A stretch of DNA of 64,000 nt from Cladopsammia gracilis (GCA_022457155.1 JAJGOT010000003.1:4031501-4095500), one strand, 5' to 3'; positions 32,867 through 44,360 are shown, numbered from the stretch's first letter. The notes: a model not told the origin generated them from the sequence alone. Numbers and translations are program-made.

Positions 32867-33385
32867 AACACTGACTTGTGATTATTATGTGATGTTCCCA
32901 ATATAAACTAAGTCACGGACACACCTTTACATATCCGCGCATTTGCTATAACACTGACTTGTGATTATTATGCGATGTTCCCAATATAAACTACGTCACG
33001 GACACACCTTTACACATCCGTGCATTTGCTATAACACTGACTTGTGATTATGTGATGTTCCCAATATAAACTACGTCACGGACACACTTTACACATCCGC
33101 GCGTTTGCTATAACACTGACTTGTGATTATTATGCGATGTTCCCAATATAAACTACGTCACGGACACACCTTTACACATCTGCGCGTTTGCTATAACACT
33201 GACTTGTGATTATGTGATGTTCCCAATATAAACTACGTCACGGACACACCTTTACACATCCACGCATGTGCTATAACACTGACTTGTGATTATTATGTGA
33301 TGTTCCCAATATAAACTACGTCACGGACACACCTTTACACATCCACGCATTTGCTATAACACTGACTTGTGATTATTATGCGATG
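32867..33385 (+). repeat. 83-bp satellite, about 6 copies
   Basis: Unit AACACTGACTTGTGATTATT, ATGCGATGTTCCCAATATAA, ACTACGTCACGGACACACCT, TTACACATCCGCGCATTTGC, TAT. Some units lack one ATT (80 bp). Sequence at both edges (GGTTGTGAACGGGGATGGGA near 31,651; GGTTGCAAACGTTGGTGGAA near 33,405) is also similar, so the array lies inside a longer direct repeat. Confidence 0.9.
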
Positions 33386-33603
33386 TTTCCAATTTAAGGA
33401 AGGGTTGCAAACGTTGGTGGAACACCATTGACCGGAAGTGCAAGCTATTTCGTTTGCGCACTTCCCCACTTCCGGACACTTCCTTCAAAGATATACTGCA
33501 GAAGCAGAGACTGATACAACATAGATTTTTAAGTTTGTGTGCTATATTTCGGCTGGCCAAACAAGCCCACTTTTTCAATATTTTACAAAATGAAATTCGG
33601 GGA

Positions 33604-33715
33604 TCAATTCAATAAAACTTTTACAAGTGTAATTGACAAGTGTAGCTTTTGTTTTCAACCTCTGAAACAATGGCTACACTTGCAAATTACACTTGTAAAA
33701 GTTTTATTGAATTGA
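33604..33715. mobile_element. 112-bp foldback MITE
   Basis: TCAATTCAATAAAACTTTTA, CAAGTGTAATT and the exact inverse AATTACACTTGTAAAAGTTT, TATTGAATTGA, with an inner CAAGTGTAGC/GCTACACTTG pair. About 43-bp arms, near perfect. An AAAT microsatellite follows at 33,760-33,785. Confidence 0.8.
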
Positions 33716-34446
33716 ACCAAGGATTTTTCTTGAATTTGATATTTGAAACTCTTATATTATAAATAAATAAATAAATAAATAAATGGGAATTTCAGTGGAA
33801 TCCACGAGATGGTTCTTACTTCCACTGTTTCCGGATCGAATTGAAATTTGGAAATGCTGGTTTTTATGTACTGTTTAAAAAACGAGCATTTGTGTATTAT
33901 CAGGTTTAAAAACTCGAGGCGAAGCCGAGAGTTTTACACCAGATAATACGCCTGCTGCAAGGTTTTTGAACGGCTTCAAAAACATTGTTCAAAAGCGTTT
34001 CCCTTCGGAATTAAAGCAATTGCGCTTTTGTGTAAAGAGGAAATTAGCATACAAGAAAAACAAGTAGACTGCTTAGCATACAACACATGTGCCACGTCTT
34101 CGACGAATTGACCATTGCTTCCCGGCTCCTGTCGAAAGTTTTGGGATTTTACAGTTCTGAGGACAAAATAATCTACTGAAAAATGCTATACCAAAGTTGA
34201 CAGGTACGTTAGATAAAACGTCTGACAATTTTTTACAGTGGTAGAGAACGAGTACAAATAAGCAGCTTGCATCTGCAAACCACTCGCTTACCTGGCAATT
34301 TACACGAGGTCGCTGATGCATTCAAATAACGGTTTACTTGTTAACTGTTGGTTGTTTTTTTTTTTAATATCGAGATGATTCCAAATAGAATGGCAAAAGA
34401 CTAGATTTCGTAAAACAGTACTGAACATTCGCCATTTATTGTACTA
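33716..34446. other. No supported feature
   Basis: Apart from the AAAT tract there is a short imperfect inverted pair near 33,905-33,930. No coding signal. Confidence 0.3.
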
Positions 34447-34717
34447 AAGCCTGGTTTCCATATAATCGCAACGATCGCAGCGATTCTTGCGACCCTTGCG
34501 ATCATATGGAAACCAAAACGTTGCGATCGTTGCGATCCGTTGCGATTGCGAACGCAGAGATGGAAAAATTTCTATCTCTGCGATCGCAATCGCAACGATC
34601 GCAAGGATCGCAACGTTTTGGTTTTCATATGATCGCAAGGGTCGCAGCGATCGTCGATCGTCGATCGTCGATCGTAACGATCGCTGCGATCGTTGCGATT
34701 ATATGGAAACCAGGCTT
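34447..34717. mobile_element. 271-bp complete palindrome rich in CGATCG
   Basis: AAGCCTGGTTTCCATATAAT, CGCAACGATCGCAGCGAT at the left pairs with the right end, and an inner GATCATATGGAAACCAAAAC, GTTGCGATCG pairs with its own inverse. Almost the whole 271 bp folds as one long stem. CGATCG or GCGATCGC recurs about ten times, plus a (CGATCGT) tandem tract at 34,652-34,675. Frames read across it are artefacts of the repeat. Confidence 0.85.
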
Positions 34718-34818
34718 AAGAATCCTGAATAATTACTACCCATATTAGTATTCTTTATACAAAGATTACGTGTGATCTTTATATAAAAATCACGGTGGTC
34801 ATTTTAAAATCATTCTCA

Positions 34819-35270
34819 TTAAGTAATGCTCCACATAAGAACTAAAGTGAACTTCATTGTTCTGCGGCATTGGTTCTTTCCACCATCGAATGTCTTTCGT
34901 TTCAAGAATTGAGGGGCTGATGGTTCATAATTATATTTCAGTTTTAAAATAAAGAAAATCCATTTGCGTCAATTAAATTTTAGGAAATGTTCGTGCTTAA
35001 CCAATCAGGATAGCAGAAGACAATAGCTAATAATTTTGCTTCTTTGATGAAGTTCTCCAAATACTGTCTTTTAAAACTTGCATGTTGTGCGATTGGGTCT
35101 CAAATTACTTGAAACCTTAAAAAAATAGACAAAATGCACCTTGAACTTTAACTTTTTTGCAGTTTTTGAGTCTAGGCCAATGAAATCACTAGTTGTAACA
35201 ATGAAAAAAGTTGACATTCCATCGTGCATTGCCGTTCAGCGCTATCCTTCTTATACGGATCATTACTTAA
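34819..35270 (+). mobile_element. TTAA-flanked element (family AGTAATGCTCCAC), copy 3
   Basis: TTAAGTAATGCTCCACATAA to GGATCATTACTTAA. Collinear with copies 1, 2 and 4. Confidence 0.8.
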
Positions 35271-35880
35271 AACTTTAGCGATAATTGCATTGTTTGCACA
35301 TTCAACCCCACCTTAGCTTCCCCACGGACTGAAATCAAATCACTCTCCGGGCTTTTGAGAATAACCATGGATTACCAGGTATAAAGGTTTATGCACGTCA
35401 TCAATTTGACGTCTCTGATAGGCTCATGTGCTTATGAATTATTAATGAGTTTTTGAAGGAGGGAGGATAACCGGAGAAAAACCAGCGAGTGACTGGGATT
35501 CCTGGTTTCAAACCACTAAATTAAAATAAAACATCTACTAATTTTATAATATTTGCGTTTTTCTTTCATATGGAACCACTAAAAACTCGATGAACCACGC
35601 ATCCTAATCTGAAAGCCCAATTGCTACATCAGAAACAATTTCCACACATAATGGCATCATTGCATGATGGGGAAAAACTTACAGGAGATAGCCCAAAGGA
35701 CACTTTGATTCTTTGATATGGATGTAGTGAAGCCTCCGGAACTTCCCCTTTCACTCCCATAGTCAGTTATGGAGACATGTAGAGTTTTTTCTACCTTTTG
35801 AGTCTGTTGCCTGGGGGGGGGGGGGGGGGAGGGGGAGCAGGTACTCAACAAAGTTTTGTACAGGGATGCTCCGCTCAAGG
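35271..35880. other. No gene; G tract
   Basis: AT-rich, then a G run at 35,814-35,830. TTCACTCCCATAGTCAGTTATGG near 35,752 resembles 7,026 (TTCACTCCCAGAGTCAATTATG), so part is repeat-derived. Confidence 0.35.
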
Positions 35881-36095
35881 TTCAAACCCTTAGCCTTTCA
35901 TATACCGTTTTTGACAGAAAAGGTACCCCTTTCATATACCTCTCATTGAAACTGGTTCTCCTTCCATATAGCCTTTACGTGCGTCTGCTTGATATATTTT
36001 GAAAGGCCCTTTTTATAATACTTAAAAGGCTGTTTTCCCCACCTTTCCTATACTTAGTGAAATCCCTATCCCTTTTCATATACTTCAACTCGACG
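35881..36095. repeat. CCCTTTCATATACC-type repeat block
   Basis: Variants of CC(T/C)TTTCATATAC recur at about 35,898, 35,928, 35,960 and 36,074. The protein-like frame of the adjoining gag-like gene loses its character on entering this block, so it probably truncates that gene. Confidence 0.45.
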
Positions 36096-36267
36096 ATCGG
36101 ATCCGCAACATATTGATTTACGGTTTCCCAGCTATGCTTATCCGCCATCCTAATTAATTTATTTCTCTCCTTTACAAGTAACAAACCTTTCTCAGCCAGT
36201 GTACGAGCTTCCAACAATGTGTTTGAGACGGTAATGTCGCTCAATTTCTCCTCGACCGAGCAGTTAA

Positions 36268-36970
36268 GGTTACAGTGTACCTTCAGATCGAAAATTTATT
36301 TTTTGGCGTTAAAATAAAGTTTACAGAATGAACTTTCATCCAAAAAAAAGTATCGAAAAATAGTGAAAATTGACGGAGTAATGACGGTATAACTTTTGTG
36401 GGCGAAGTTTATTAAGCGATATGTTTTTTTAAGCGCCGTTTTCTCAAAGTTAATTTTTCGCTTGTTGGGGACACTTTAAAGAGCTACAACTCAAAGGAAA
36501 TTTGTTCGATTTTTCTCAAATTTGGACAGAAGCTAGGCTAACATATAATCAACAAAAACATGTCGGCGAATTTCTTAATTCCGAAAACTTTTTCGTCAAG
36601 AGGCATTTCCGTGCGATCATTCCAATTTTTTTCTCCCCTTTTCGAAAATATTCTGTAACCTTTAATTGCAATTGAATATGGAAAATCGCCGACACGGTTT
36701 TTTAGCGCTTCGTGTCCGGAAACCCGAGAACAAATCAAATTAGCAAAATATAATAATCGCTTTGAGTTATAGCGTTTTAAAGCTGATTCGGACGTTCGAA
36801 TTTAGATGTCGTAAAAAATTCGACAATTCATTTTATTACCAAATGGTTTCCATATTTAGATAGCCAGCTCTATAAGCTTTAATTTGATATCTGAGTTTAG
36901 GTATATTAAGTGTAATCTGAAGACGCTAGAGCTGTTATACTGGAGACACCCCCGAAGGTACACTGTAACC
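36268..36970. mobile_element. 703-bp TTAA-flanked element (GGTTACAGTGTACC ends)
   Basis: GGTTACAGTGTACCTTC at both ends in inverse orientation, with TTAA at 36,264-36,267 and 36,971-36,974. This is the piggyBac target signature. The interior shows no transposase. It interrupts the gag-like gene. Confidence 0.75.
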
Positions 36971-37419
36971 TTAAAGTCACATTGTTTCTTAGTTCCCTTA
37001 TGTTTCCACTCAAAATCGTCATCGTCAATTACTCTCTTCCGCTTAAGCGCTCGCAGTTTCATGCGAAGCTGTCCCAGTTCCTTTGTGCTGTGGGCGATCG
37101 CTTGCTGTTGAGTGGCAATAAGTTCTTTCGCCCAAGATGGCGGCGACTCATCCGCACGTTTACGAGAATTTCTTCCAATCAGGACTTCGCTATCGCCTCC
37201 ACTATCAGCGGAAATCTCGACATTTGAAACTCCAGGGTGGTCGAGCTCCTCGGAAGCAAGTAAAACAGGCGCTAAACTCGGCTGATCCCGCTCATCATCG
37301 AAGACGTCCGGAAATTCGCTGAAACATGCAGTGCTCGAAGCTGCGGCCATTATTGATCGAATGTCTTCGACAAGAAGGCATTCTGGAGCGAGTGACGGGT
37401 CCTGGAGACGTTGAAGCAT
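36856..37419 (-). CDS. Longest open frame of the split gag-like gene (N-terminal part)
   Basis: ATG at 37,419; 187 codons. About residues 1-148 are the gene (acidic N-terminus with EFPDVFDDERD, SWAKELIATQQQAIAH helix, RKRVIDDDDFEWKHKGTKK). The last 35-40 residues, from VTVYLRG onward, are read through the inserted element and are foreign. An upstream frame with PGPVTRSR suggests the native start is at 37,453 and that a frameshift now separates them. Confidence 0.45.
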   Translation of the reverse strand: MLQRLQDPSLAPECLLVEDIRSIMAAASSTACFSEFPDVFDDERDQPSLAPVLLASEELDHPGVSNVEISADSGGDSEVLIGRNSRKRADESPPSWAKELIATQQQAIAHSTKELGQLRMKLRALKRKRVIDDDDFEWKHKGTKKQCDFKVTVYLRGCLQYNSSSVFRLHLIYLNSDIKLKLIELAI

Positions 37420-37453
37420 GAGATTCAGTTACTCCGGAAGTGTTTCTAGGCAT

Positions 37454-37780
37454 ATTTAAAGTAGAACGACAACAACCAATCGAAGATTTCAAACTCGATT
37501 AAGTTTAAGATATCGATACATTCATTTCATTCATAATACGCTACAAGAGAAATGGAATTCACGGATCCAGAGGAGGGGCAGTGGCGCTCCCACCCCTTAT
37601 CTTGCAAAAAATCTTTGTTTCAGTCAGTCTGATCCTCCATTTTGTTTTGACCTTTTACGAGCCGCGAAAGCTGGGGAGAGCACAATGTAACCAAGCATCG
37701 GGGGAAGGTTTCTCCCAACGAAACGGAACTATCTCGTTAGCACGAGAGTGGTCTCTGTAGTTCTGAAAAGAACATCAGGT
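37454..37780. other. No supported feature
   Basis: Upstream side of the gag-like gene. A possible promoter cannot be defined. GGATCCAGAGGAGGGGCAGT at 37,564 loosely resembles a hAT-like end. Confidence 0.3.
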
Positions 37781-37891
37781 CCCGGTTGTTCAAAAGGTGG
37801 ATATCGCTATCCGCCGTTTAAATCACTATCCAGCGGATATTGATAGTGATTTATCCGGTGGATAGCGCTATCCACCTTTTGAACAACCGGG
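37781..37891. mobile_element. 111-bp palindromic MITE (CCCGGTTGTTCAAAAGGTGG)
   Basis: CCCGGTTGTTCAAAAGGTGG, ATATCGCTATCCGCC and the near-exact inverse GGTGGATAGCGCTATCCACC, TTTTGAACAACCGGG. It folds completely. It lies about 70 bp from the start of the 31-bp array. Confidence 0.85.
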
Positions 37892-37959
37892 ATCTGTTGT
37901 TTTATTCATCTTCAAAGTATAGACGGGACAAAGACTTTCTCGTAAACCTGTATACAGCA

Positions 37960-40900
37960 TATAGGATACCTGAGCCGTGAGATACACGGATGAAGGATAT
38001 CTGAGACCTGAGATACACGCATGAAGGACACCTGAGACCTGCGATACACGCATGAGGGATACCTGAGACCTGAGATACACCCATGAAGGATACCTGAGAC
38101 CTGAGGTACACGCATGAAGGATACCTGAGACCTGAGATACACGCATGAAAAATACCCGAGACCTGAGATACACGCATGAGGGATACCTGAGACCTGAGAT
38201 ACATGCATGAAGGATACCCGAGACCTGAGATACACGCATGAAGGATACCTGAGACCTGAGATACACGCATGAAAAATACCTGAGACCTGAGATACACGCA
38301 TGAGGGATACCCGAGACGTGAGATACACGCATGAAGGATACTTGAGGCATGAGATACCGCATGAAGGATACCTGAGACTTGAGATACACCCATGAAAAAA
38401 TACCCGAGACCTGAGATACATGCATGATACCTGAAACCTGAGATACACGCATGAAGGATACCAGAGACCTGCGATACACGCATGAGGGATACCTGAGACG
38501 TGAAATACACGCATGAAGGATACTTGAGGCACGCATGAAGGATACCTGAGACTCGAGATACACCCATGAAAAATACCCGAGATCTGAGATACACGCATGA
38601 AGAATACCTGAGACCTGAGATACACGCATGAACGACACCTGAGACTTGAGATACACGCATGAAGGATACCTGAGACCTGAGATACACGCATGAAGGATAC
38701 CTGAGATCTGAGATACACACATAAAGGATACCTCAGACCTGAAATACACGCATAAAGGATACCTGAGACCTGAGATACACGCATGAAGGATACCTGAGAC
38801 CTGAGATACACGAATGAAGGATACAGGAGACCTGAGATACACGCATGAAGGATACCTCAGACCTGAGATACACGCATGAAGGATACCTGAGATCTGAGAT
38901 ACACGCATGAAGGATACCTGAGACCTGAGATACACGCATGAAGGATACCTGAGACCTGAGATACACGCATGAAAAATACCTGAGACCTGAGATACACGCA
39001 TGAGGGATACCCGAGACGTGAGATACACGCATGAAGGATACTTGAGGCATGAGATACCGCATGAAGGATACCTGAGACTTGAGATACACCCATGAAAAAA
39101 TACCCGAGACCTGAGATACATGCATGATACCTGAAACCTGAGATACACGCATGAAGGATACCAGAGACCTGCGATACACGCATGAGGGATACCTGAGACG
39201 TGAAATACACGCATGAAGGATACTTGAGGCACGCATGAAGGATACCTGAGACTCGAGATACACCCATGAAAAATACCCGAGATCTGAGATACACGCATGA
39301 AGAATACCTGAGACCTGAGATACACGCATGAACGACACCTGAGACTTGAGATACACGCATGAAGGATACCTGAGACCTGAGATACACGCATGAAGGATAC
39401 CTGAGATCTGAGATACACACATAAAGGATACCTCAGACCTGAAATACACGCATAAAGGATACCTGAGACCTGAGATACACGCATGAAGGATACCTGAGAC
39501 CTGAGATACACGAATGAAGGATACAGGAGACCTGAGATACACGCATGAAGGATACCTCAGACCTGAGATACACGCATGAAGGATACCTGAGATCTGAGAT
39601 ACACGCATGAAGGATACCTGAGACCTGAGATACACGCATGAAGGATACCTGAGACCTGAGATACACGCATGAAAAATACCTGAGACCTGAGATACACGCA
39701 TGAGGGATACCCGAGACGTGAGATACACGCATGAAGGATACTTGAGGCATGAGATACCGCATGAAGGATACCTGAGACTTGAGATACACCCATGAAAAAA
39801 TACCCGAGACCTGAGATACATGCATGATACCTGAAACCTGAGATACACGCATGAAGGATACCAGAGACCTGCGATACACGCATGAGGGATACCTGAGACG
39901 TGAAATACACGCATGAAGGATACTTGAGGCATGAGATACCGCATGAAGGATACCTGAGACTTGAGATACACCCATGAAAAAATACCCGAGACCTGAGATA
40001 CATGCATGATACCTGAAACCTGAGATACACGCATGAAGAATACCTGAGACCTGAGATACATGCATGAATGACACCTGAGACTTGAGATACACGCATGAAG
40101 GATACCTGAGACCTGAGATACACGCATGAAGGATACCTGAGATCTGAGATACACACATAAAGGATACCTCAGACCTGAAATACACGCATAAAGGATACCT
40201 GAGACCTGAGATACACGCATGAAGGATACCTGAGACCTGAGATACACGAATGAAGGATACAGGAGACCTGAGATAAACGCATGAAGGATACCTCAGACCT
40301 GAGATACACGCATGAAGGATACCTGAGATCTGAGATACACGCATGAAGGATACCTGAGACCTGAGATACACGCATGAAGGATACGTGAGACCTGAGATAC
40401 ACGCATGAAGGATACCTGAGATCTGAGATACACGCATGAAGGATACCTGAGACCTGAGATACACGCATGAAGGATACCTGAGACCTGAGATACACGCATG
40501 TAGGATACCTGAGACCTGAGATACACGCATGAAGGATACCTCAGACCTGAGATACACGCATGAAGGATACCTCAGACCTGAGATACACGCATGAAGGATA
40601 CCTGAGACCTGCGATACACGAATGAAGGATAAATGAGACCTGAGATACACGCATGAAAGATACCTGAGACCTGAAATACACGCATAAAGGATACCTGAGA
40701 CCTGAGATACACACATGAAGGATACCTGAGACCTGAGATACACGCATGAAGGATACCTGAGACCTGAGATACACGCATGAAGGATACCTCAGCCCTGAGA
40801 TACACGCATGAAGGATACCTGAGACCTGCGATACACGAATGAAGGATACATGAGACCTGAGATACACGCATGAAGGATACCTGAGACCTGAAATACACGC

Positions 40901-41678
40901 ATAAAGGATACCTGAGACCTGAGATACACGCATGAAGGATACCTGAGACCTGAGATACACGCATGAAGGATACCTGAGACCTGAGATACACGCATGAAGG
41001 ATACCTGAGATCTGAGATACACACATAAAGGATACCTCAGACCTGAAATACACGCATAAAGGATACCTGAGACCTGAGATACACGCATGAAGGATACCTG
41101 AGACCTGAGATACACGAATGAAGGATACAGGAGACCTGAGATAAACGCATGAAGGATACCTCAGACCTGAGATACACGCATGAAGGATACCTGAGATCTG
41201 AGATACACGCATGAAGGATACCTGAGACCTGAGATACACGCATGAAGGATACGTGAGACCTGAGATACACGCATGAAGGATACCTGAGATCTGAGATACA
41301 CGCATGAAGGATACCTGAGACCTGAGATACACGCATGAAGGATACCTGAGACCTGAGATACACGCATGTAGGATACCTGAGACCTGAGATACACGCATGA
41401 AGGATACCTCAGACCTGAGATACACGCATGAAGGATACCTGAGACCTGAGATACACGCATGAAGGATACCTGAGACCTGCGATACACGAATGAAGGATAC
41501 ATGAGACCTGAAATACACACATTAAGGATACCTGAGATCTGAGATACACGCATGAAGGATACGTGAGACCTAAGATACACGCATGAAGGATAGCAGAGAT
41601 CTGAGATACACGCATGAATGATACCCGAGACTTGAGATACACGCATTCCTGAGACGTGAAATACACGCATGAAGGATC
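37960..41678 (+). repeat. 31-bp minisatellite, about 120 units, with 700-bp and 868-bp higher-order repeats
   Basis: Unit CTGAGATACACGCATGAAGG, ATACCTGAGAC. A marked variant (TGAGGGATACCCGAGACGTG) starts at 38,301, 39,001 and 39,701: a higher-order repeat of exactly 700 bp. Another (AGGAGACCTGAGATAAACGC) starts at 40,261 and 41,129: 868 bp, which is 28 units. Because 31 is not a multiple of three and the unit has no stop in any minus-strand frame, minus-strand frames of 547, 504 and 436 codons arise, each a 31-residue repeat (SQVSGILHACISGLRYPS...). I treat these as artefacts, since they overlap each other in different frames. Confidence 0.95.
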
Positions 41679-41945
41679 AAACCCGGGTCTCGGCAATAAG
41701 TTTTCGATTTCTTTTTTGTCATTTGATATGATTATGCGAAGTATTGACTGTATTGTGTTCTTTACTTTACATTTGATGTCATTTATATAAACAAAATCGA
41801 TAAAAACAATTTTTGTGAAAACTCTTACGTGAACATTAAATAGTTACGGCTAATGGGCTGATTTCCGTCTTTTAGGAAAATTTCAAATTTTCTGTATAAA
41901 AGAGGTTAACTTTGTATGCCGGAGATTGTTTTAATCGGCACGGAA
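41679..41945. other. No supported feature
   Basis: AT-rich spacer between arrays. Confidence 0.3.
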
Positions 41946-42305
41946 AAAAATGCCCGCTGTCTGCGTTAACGGGTGTCCGTATTAAGCGGGTAAATTTTAA
42001 GGAAATGTATGGGCGTTCGGCCGGGACCAAGATAATTGTCCGTAATAACGGGGCGTCCGTATTATGCGGGTAAATTTTAGAAAAAAAGTATAGGCGTTCG
42101 GCCGGGCCCAAGACAATTGTCCGTAATAACGGGTTGTCCGTATTATGCGGGTAAATTTTAGATATGGGCGTTCGGCCGGGACCAAAACAATTTCCCGTAA
42201 TAACGGAGTGTCCGTATAATGCGGGTAAATTTTAGAGAAAATAAATGGCCGTTCGGCCGGTACCAAGACAATTGTCCATAATAACGGGGTGTCCGTATTA
42301 CAGCA
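41946..42305 (+). repeat. Tandem array, about 85-bp unit, four copies
   Basis: Unit with GTCCGTATTATGCGGGTAAA, TTTTAG, GGGCGTTCGGCCGGGACCAA and GACAATTGTCCGTAATAACG. CCGTATTA.GCGGG and CCGTAATAACGGGG form imperfect inverted pairs. Non-coding. Confidence 0.8.
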
Positions 42306-42365
42306 CGATATCCCCTCAAGAATAATGAATAGCATCACTTGCAAAGAGCAGCTTGAAATAATGTA

Positions 42366-42511
42366 TAGAGTGATTTTCCTCAGACCGTCAAACAGTTATT
42401 ACACCAATAAAGGTTAGTAGATCTTACTTCCATTGTTCTCTTTTTGTGTCTATTTGACTATCATACACTAACTACTAAAAACTGTTTCACGGTCTGAGGA
42501 AAATCACTCTA
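42366..42511. mobile_element. 146-bp foldback MITE
   Basis: TAGAGTGATTTTCCTCAGAC, CGTCAAACAGTT and the inverse AACTGTTTCACGGTCTGAGG, AAAATCACTCTA. About 33-bp arms with two changes. TA may be the duplicated target. Confidence 0.8.
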
Positions 42512-42712
42512 TCATTAATTCAGGTTACTTAACGAAGTGAAACGAACTATAGCCTCCTACGCAGACGTCCTTTAGACCATTGGAAATTTTGATAGGAATC
42601 CCCAAAAGGTACCAGAAATCCGTCTCGTGGGTGTGGCTTACATAAATGTTTACCTCTACTTGGTAAAAATTCTTCAGTTCTGAAAAGTCGTTCCTGTTAG
42701 CATCTTTATCAA

Positions 42713-43567
42713 AAGTTATCAGAATAACTCTGACGGTGGTTATTTTGTTCAAGCTCTCTTAGTGATACAAAGCCACGACTTTTAACCTGTAAGGTATGAC
42801 CATCACCCCCGTCATTTTTATATGGGAGTCCCCAGGGAGTCCCCCCACGGAATAAAAGCTATTACAATAACTCTGACAGTGGTCATTTCAATTCAAGCCC
42901 TCTTAGTGATACTAAGCCACAACTTTTAACCTGTAAGGTATGACCATCATCCCCGTCATTTTTATATGGGAGTCCCCAGGGAGTTCCCCACGGAATAAAA
43001 GTTATCAGAATAACTCTGACAGTGGTCATTTCGATTCAAGCTCTCTTAGTGATACCAAGCCACGACTTTTAACCTGTAAGGTATGACCATCACCCCCGCC
43101 ATTTTTATATGGGAGTCCACCAGGGAGTCCCCCACGGAATAAAAGCTATTAGAATAACTCTGACAGTGGTCATTTCAATTCAAGCTGTCTTAGTGGTACC
43201 AAGCCACGACTTTTAACCTGTAAGGTATGACCATCACCCCGTCATTTTTATATGGGAGTCCACCAGGGAGTCCCCCACGGAATAAAAGCTATTACAAGTG
43301 GTCATTTTAATTCAAGCTCTCTTAGTGATACCAAACCACGACTCTTTACCTGTAAGGTATGACCACCACCCCGTCAAATTTATAAGAGAGTCCCCCAGGG
43401 AATCCCCCCATGGAATAAAAGTTATCAGAATAACTCTGACAGTGGTCATTTCAATTCAAGCTCTCTTAGTTATACCAAGCCACTACTTTCAACCTGTTAG
43501 GTATGACCATCACCCCCATCATTTTTATACAAGAGTCCCCCAGGGAGTTCCCCCACGGAAGAAAACG
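42713..43567 (+). repeat. Tandem array, about 143-bp unit, six copies
   Basis: Unit AGTTATCAGAATAACTCTGA, CAGTGGTCATTTC..., CTCTCTTAGTGATAC, CCTGTAAGGTATGACCATCA, ATGGGAGTCCCCAGGGAGTC and CACGGAATAAA. Units start near 42,713, 42,857, 43,006, 43,145, 43,287 and 43,421; the fifth is shortened at its start. Confidence 0.85.
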
Positions 43568-44360
43568 TTTGTCAACATCCTTCTGTCTACCTTTTTACTT
43601 TGGTAAAAACATTGCAAAGATACTAAAGATACTGGGAATTAGGATTATCAACAACTCGCAAGGATAAAATGGATTGAAAAAGTTATGACTTGATTCGTTT
43701 CTGACGTGAAGAAATCAACACTGATCATGTAAAGTCGTCTAATACTCATTTACTACCCATCCCTCCTCCCGGAATGTTTTTCCTTCAGTCCTGAAAATGG
43801 CAAAAGACACTGGACAGCAAAACCACGTGACTATGAATCAAAGAGAGGTCCCGGATCGACATCAGGATTGGCAGAAAATCTGGAACAAATGCAAATGATA
43901 ACACGCAAATTGACAATACGGTGGAGAAAAGAAAGAGACAGGATGAACAAAAATAATAAAAAATATATATATCTACCTGACTTTTTGTAAATATGGATGA
44001 TGAAAAATTGCAGCATTTTTACTACAAGAACGCAAAACAAGGGTTTTATGACTCAAATCGGCTCAAAAACCACACAGAGAAAGAAAAGGGAAAAGAAGAG
44101 AGCGGAGACGAACAAGAGGACTAGCAATACCCATCTTTTGATATTGCGTGCTTCAAAGAGAGACAACAGCATCGTTTGAATCAATTTTTCTGTTTCTTCG
44201 TGTATGTCTCTCCTCGGCGAAATAAACCGCGTCAAGCATGTCTTTGACAAACGTACCCTTTAAATAATTATAAACTCTTTAGGTTTTAGCAAATTATTTT
44301 ATTGTTCAAATGTATGGGCGAATACATCTAAGCGTAATATAAATAAACTGCAAGCTGTGC
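43568..44360. other. No supported feature
   Basis: AT-rich. A basic minus-strand frame at 43,831-44,040 and others show no recognisable domain. Confidence 0.35.

Larger units (their letters stand above)
36096..37453 (-). pseudogene. Gag-like/unknown retroelement protein, split by a TTAA-flanked insertion
   Basis: The minus strand holds two parts. Part 1 (37,453 to about 36,975): PGPVTRSR near 37,405, then after a one-base frame change near 37,380 LLVEDIRSIMAAAS, an acidic stretch, SWAKELIATQQQAIAHSTKE, a basic LKRKR segment and FEWKHKGTKKQCDF. Part 2 (36,263 to about 36,100): EARTLAEKGLLLVKERNKLI, RMADKHSWETVNQYVADP. The order KHKGNKKQxxF ... GKxLLxxRNKLIxxADKSxxGWxxVxxYxxD is one I associate with cnidarian DIRS-like or related retroelement first ORFs, but I cannot confirm the family. 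The 703-bp insertion separates the parts exactly, and the frame is continuous without it and one TTAA. The C-terminus is lost at about 36,096. Not functional as it stands. Confidence 0.5.

Noticed and set aside
34444..34748. Three overlapping frames over the CGATCG palindrome
   Set aside because: Repetitive, palindromic DNA gives mirrored frames on both strands; no independent coding evidence.
37868..41696. Minus-strand frames of 95 to 547 codons across the 31-bp array
   Set aside because: They overlap one another in different frames and are produced by a stop-free repeat unit whose length is not a multiple of three; no non-repetitive protein sequence is attached.
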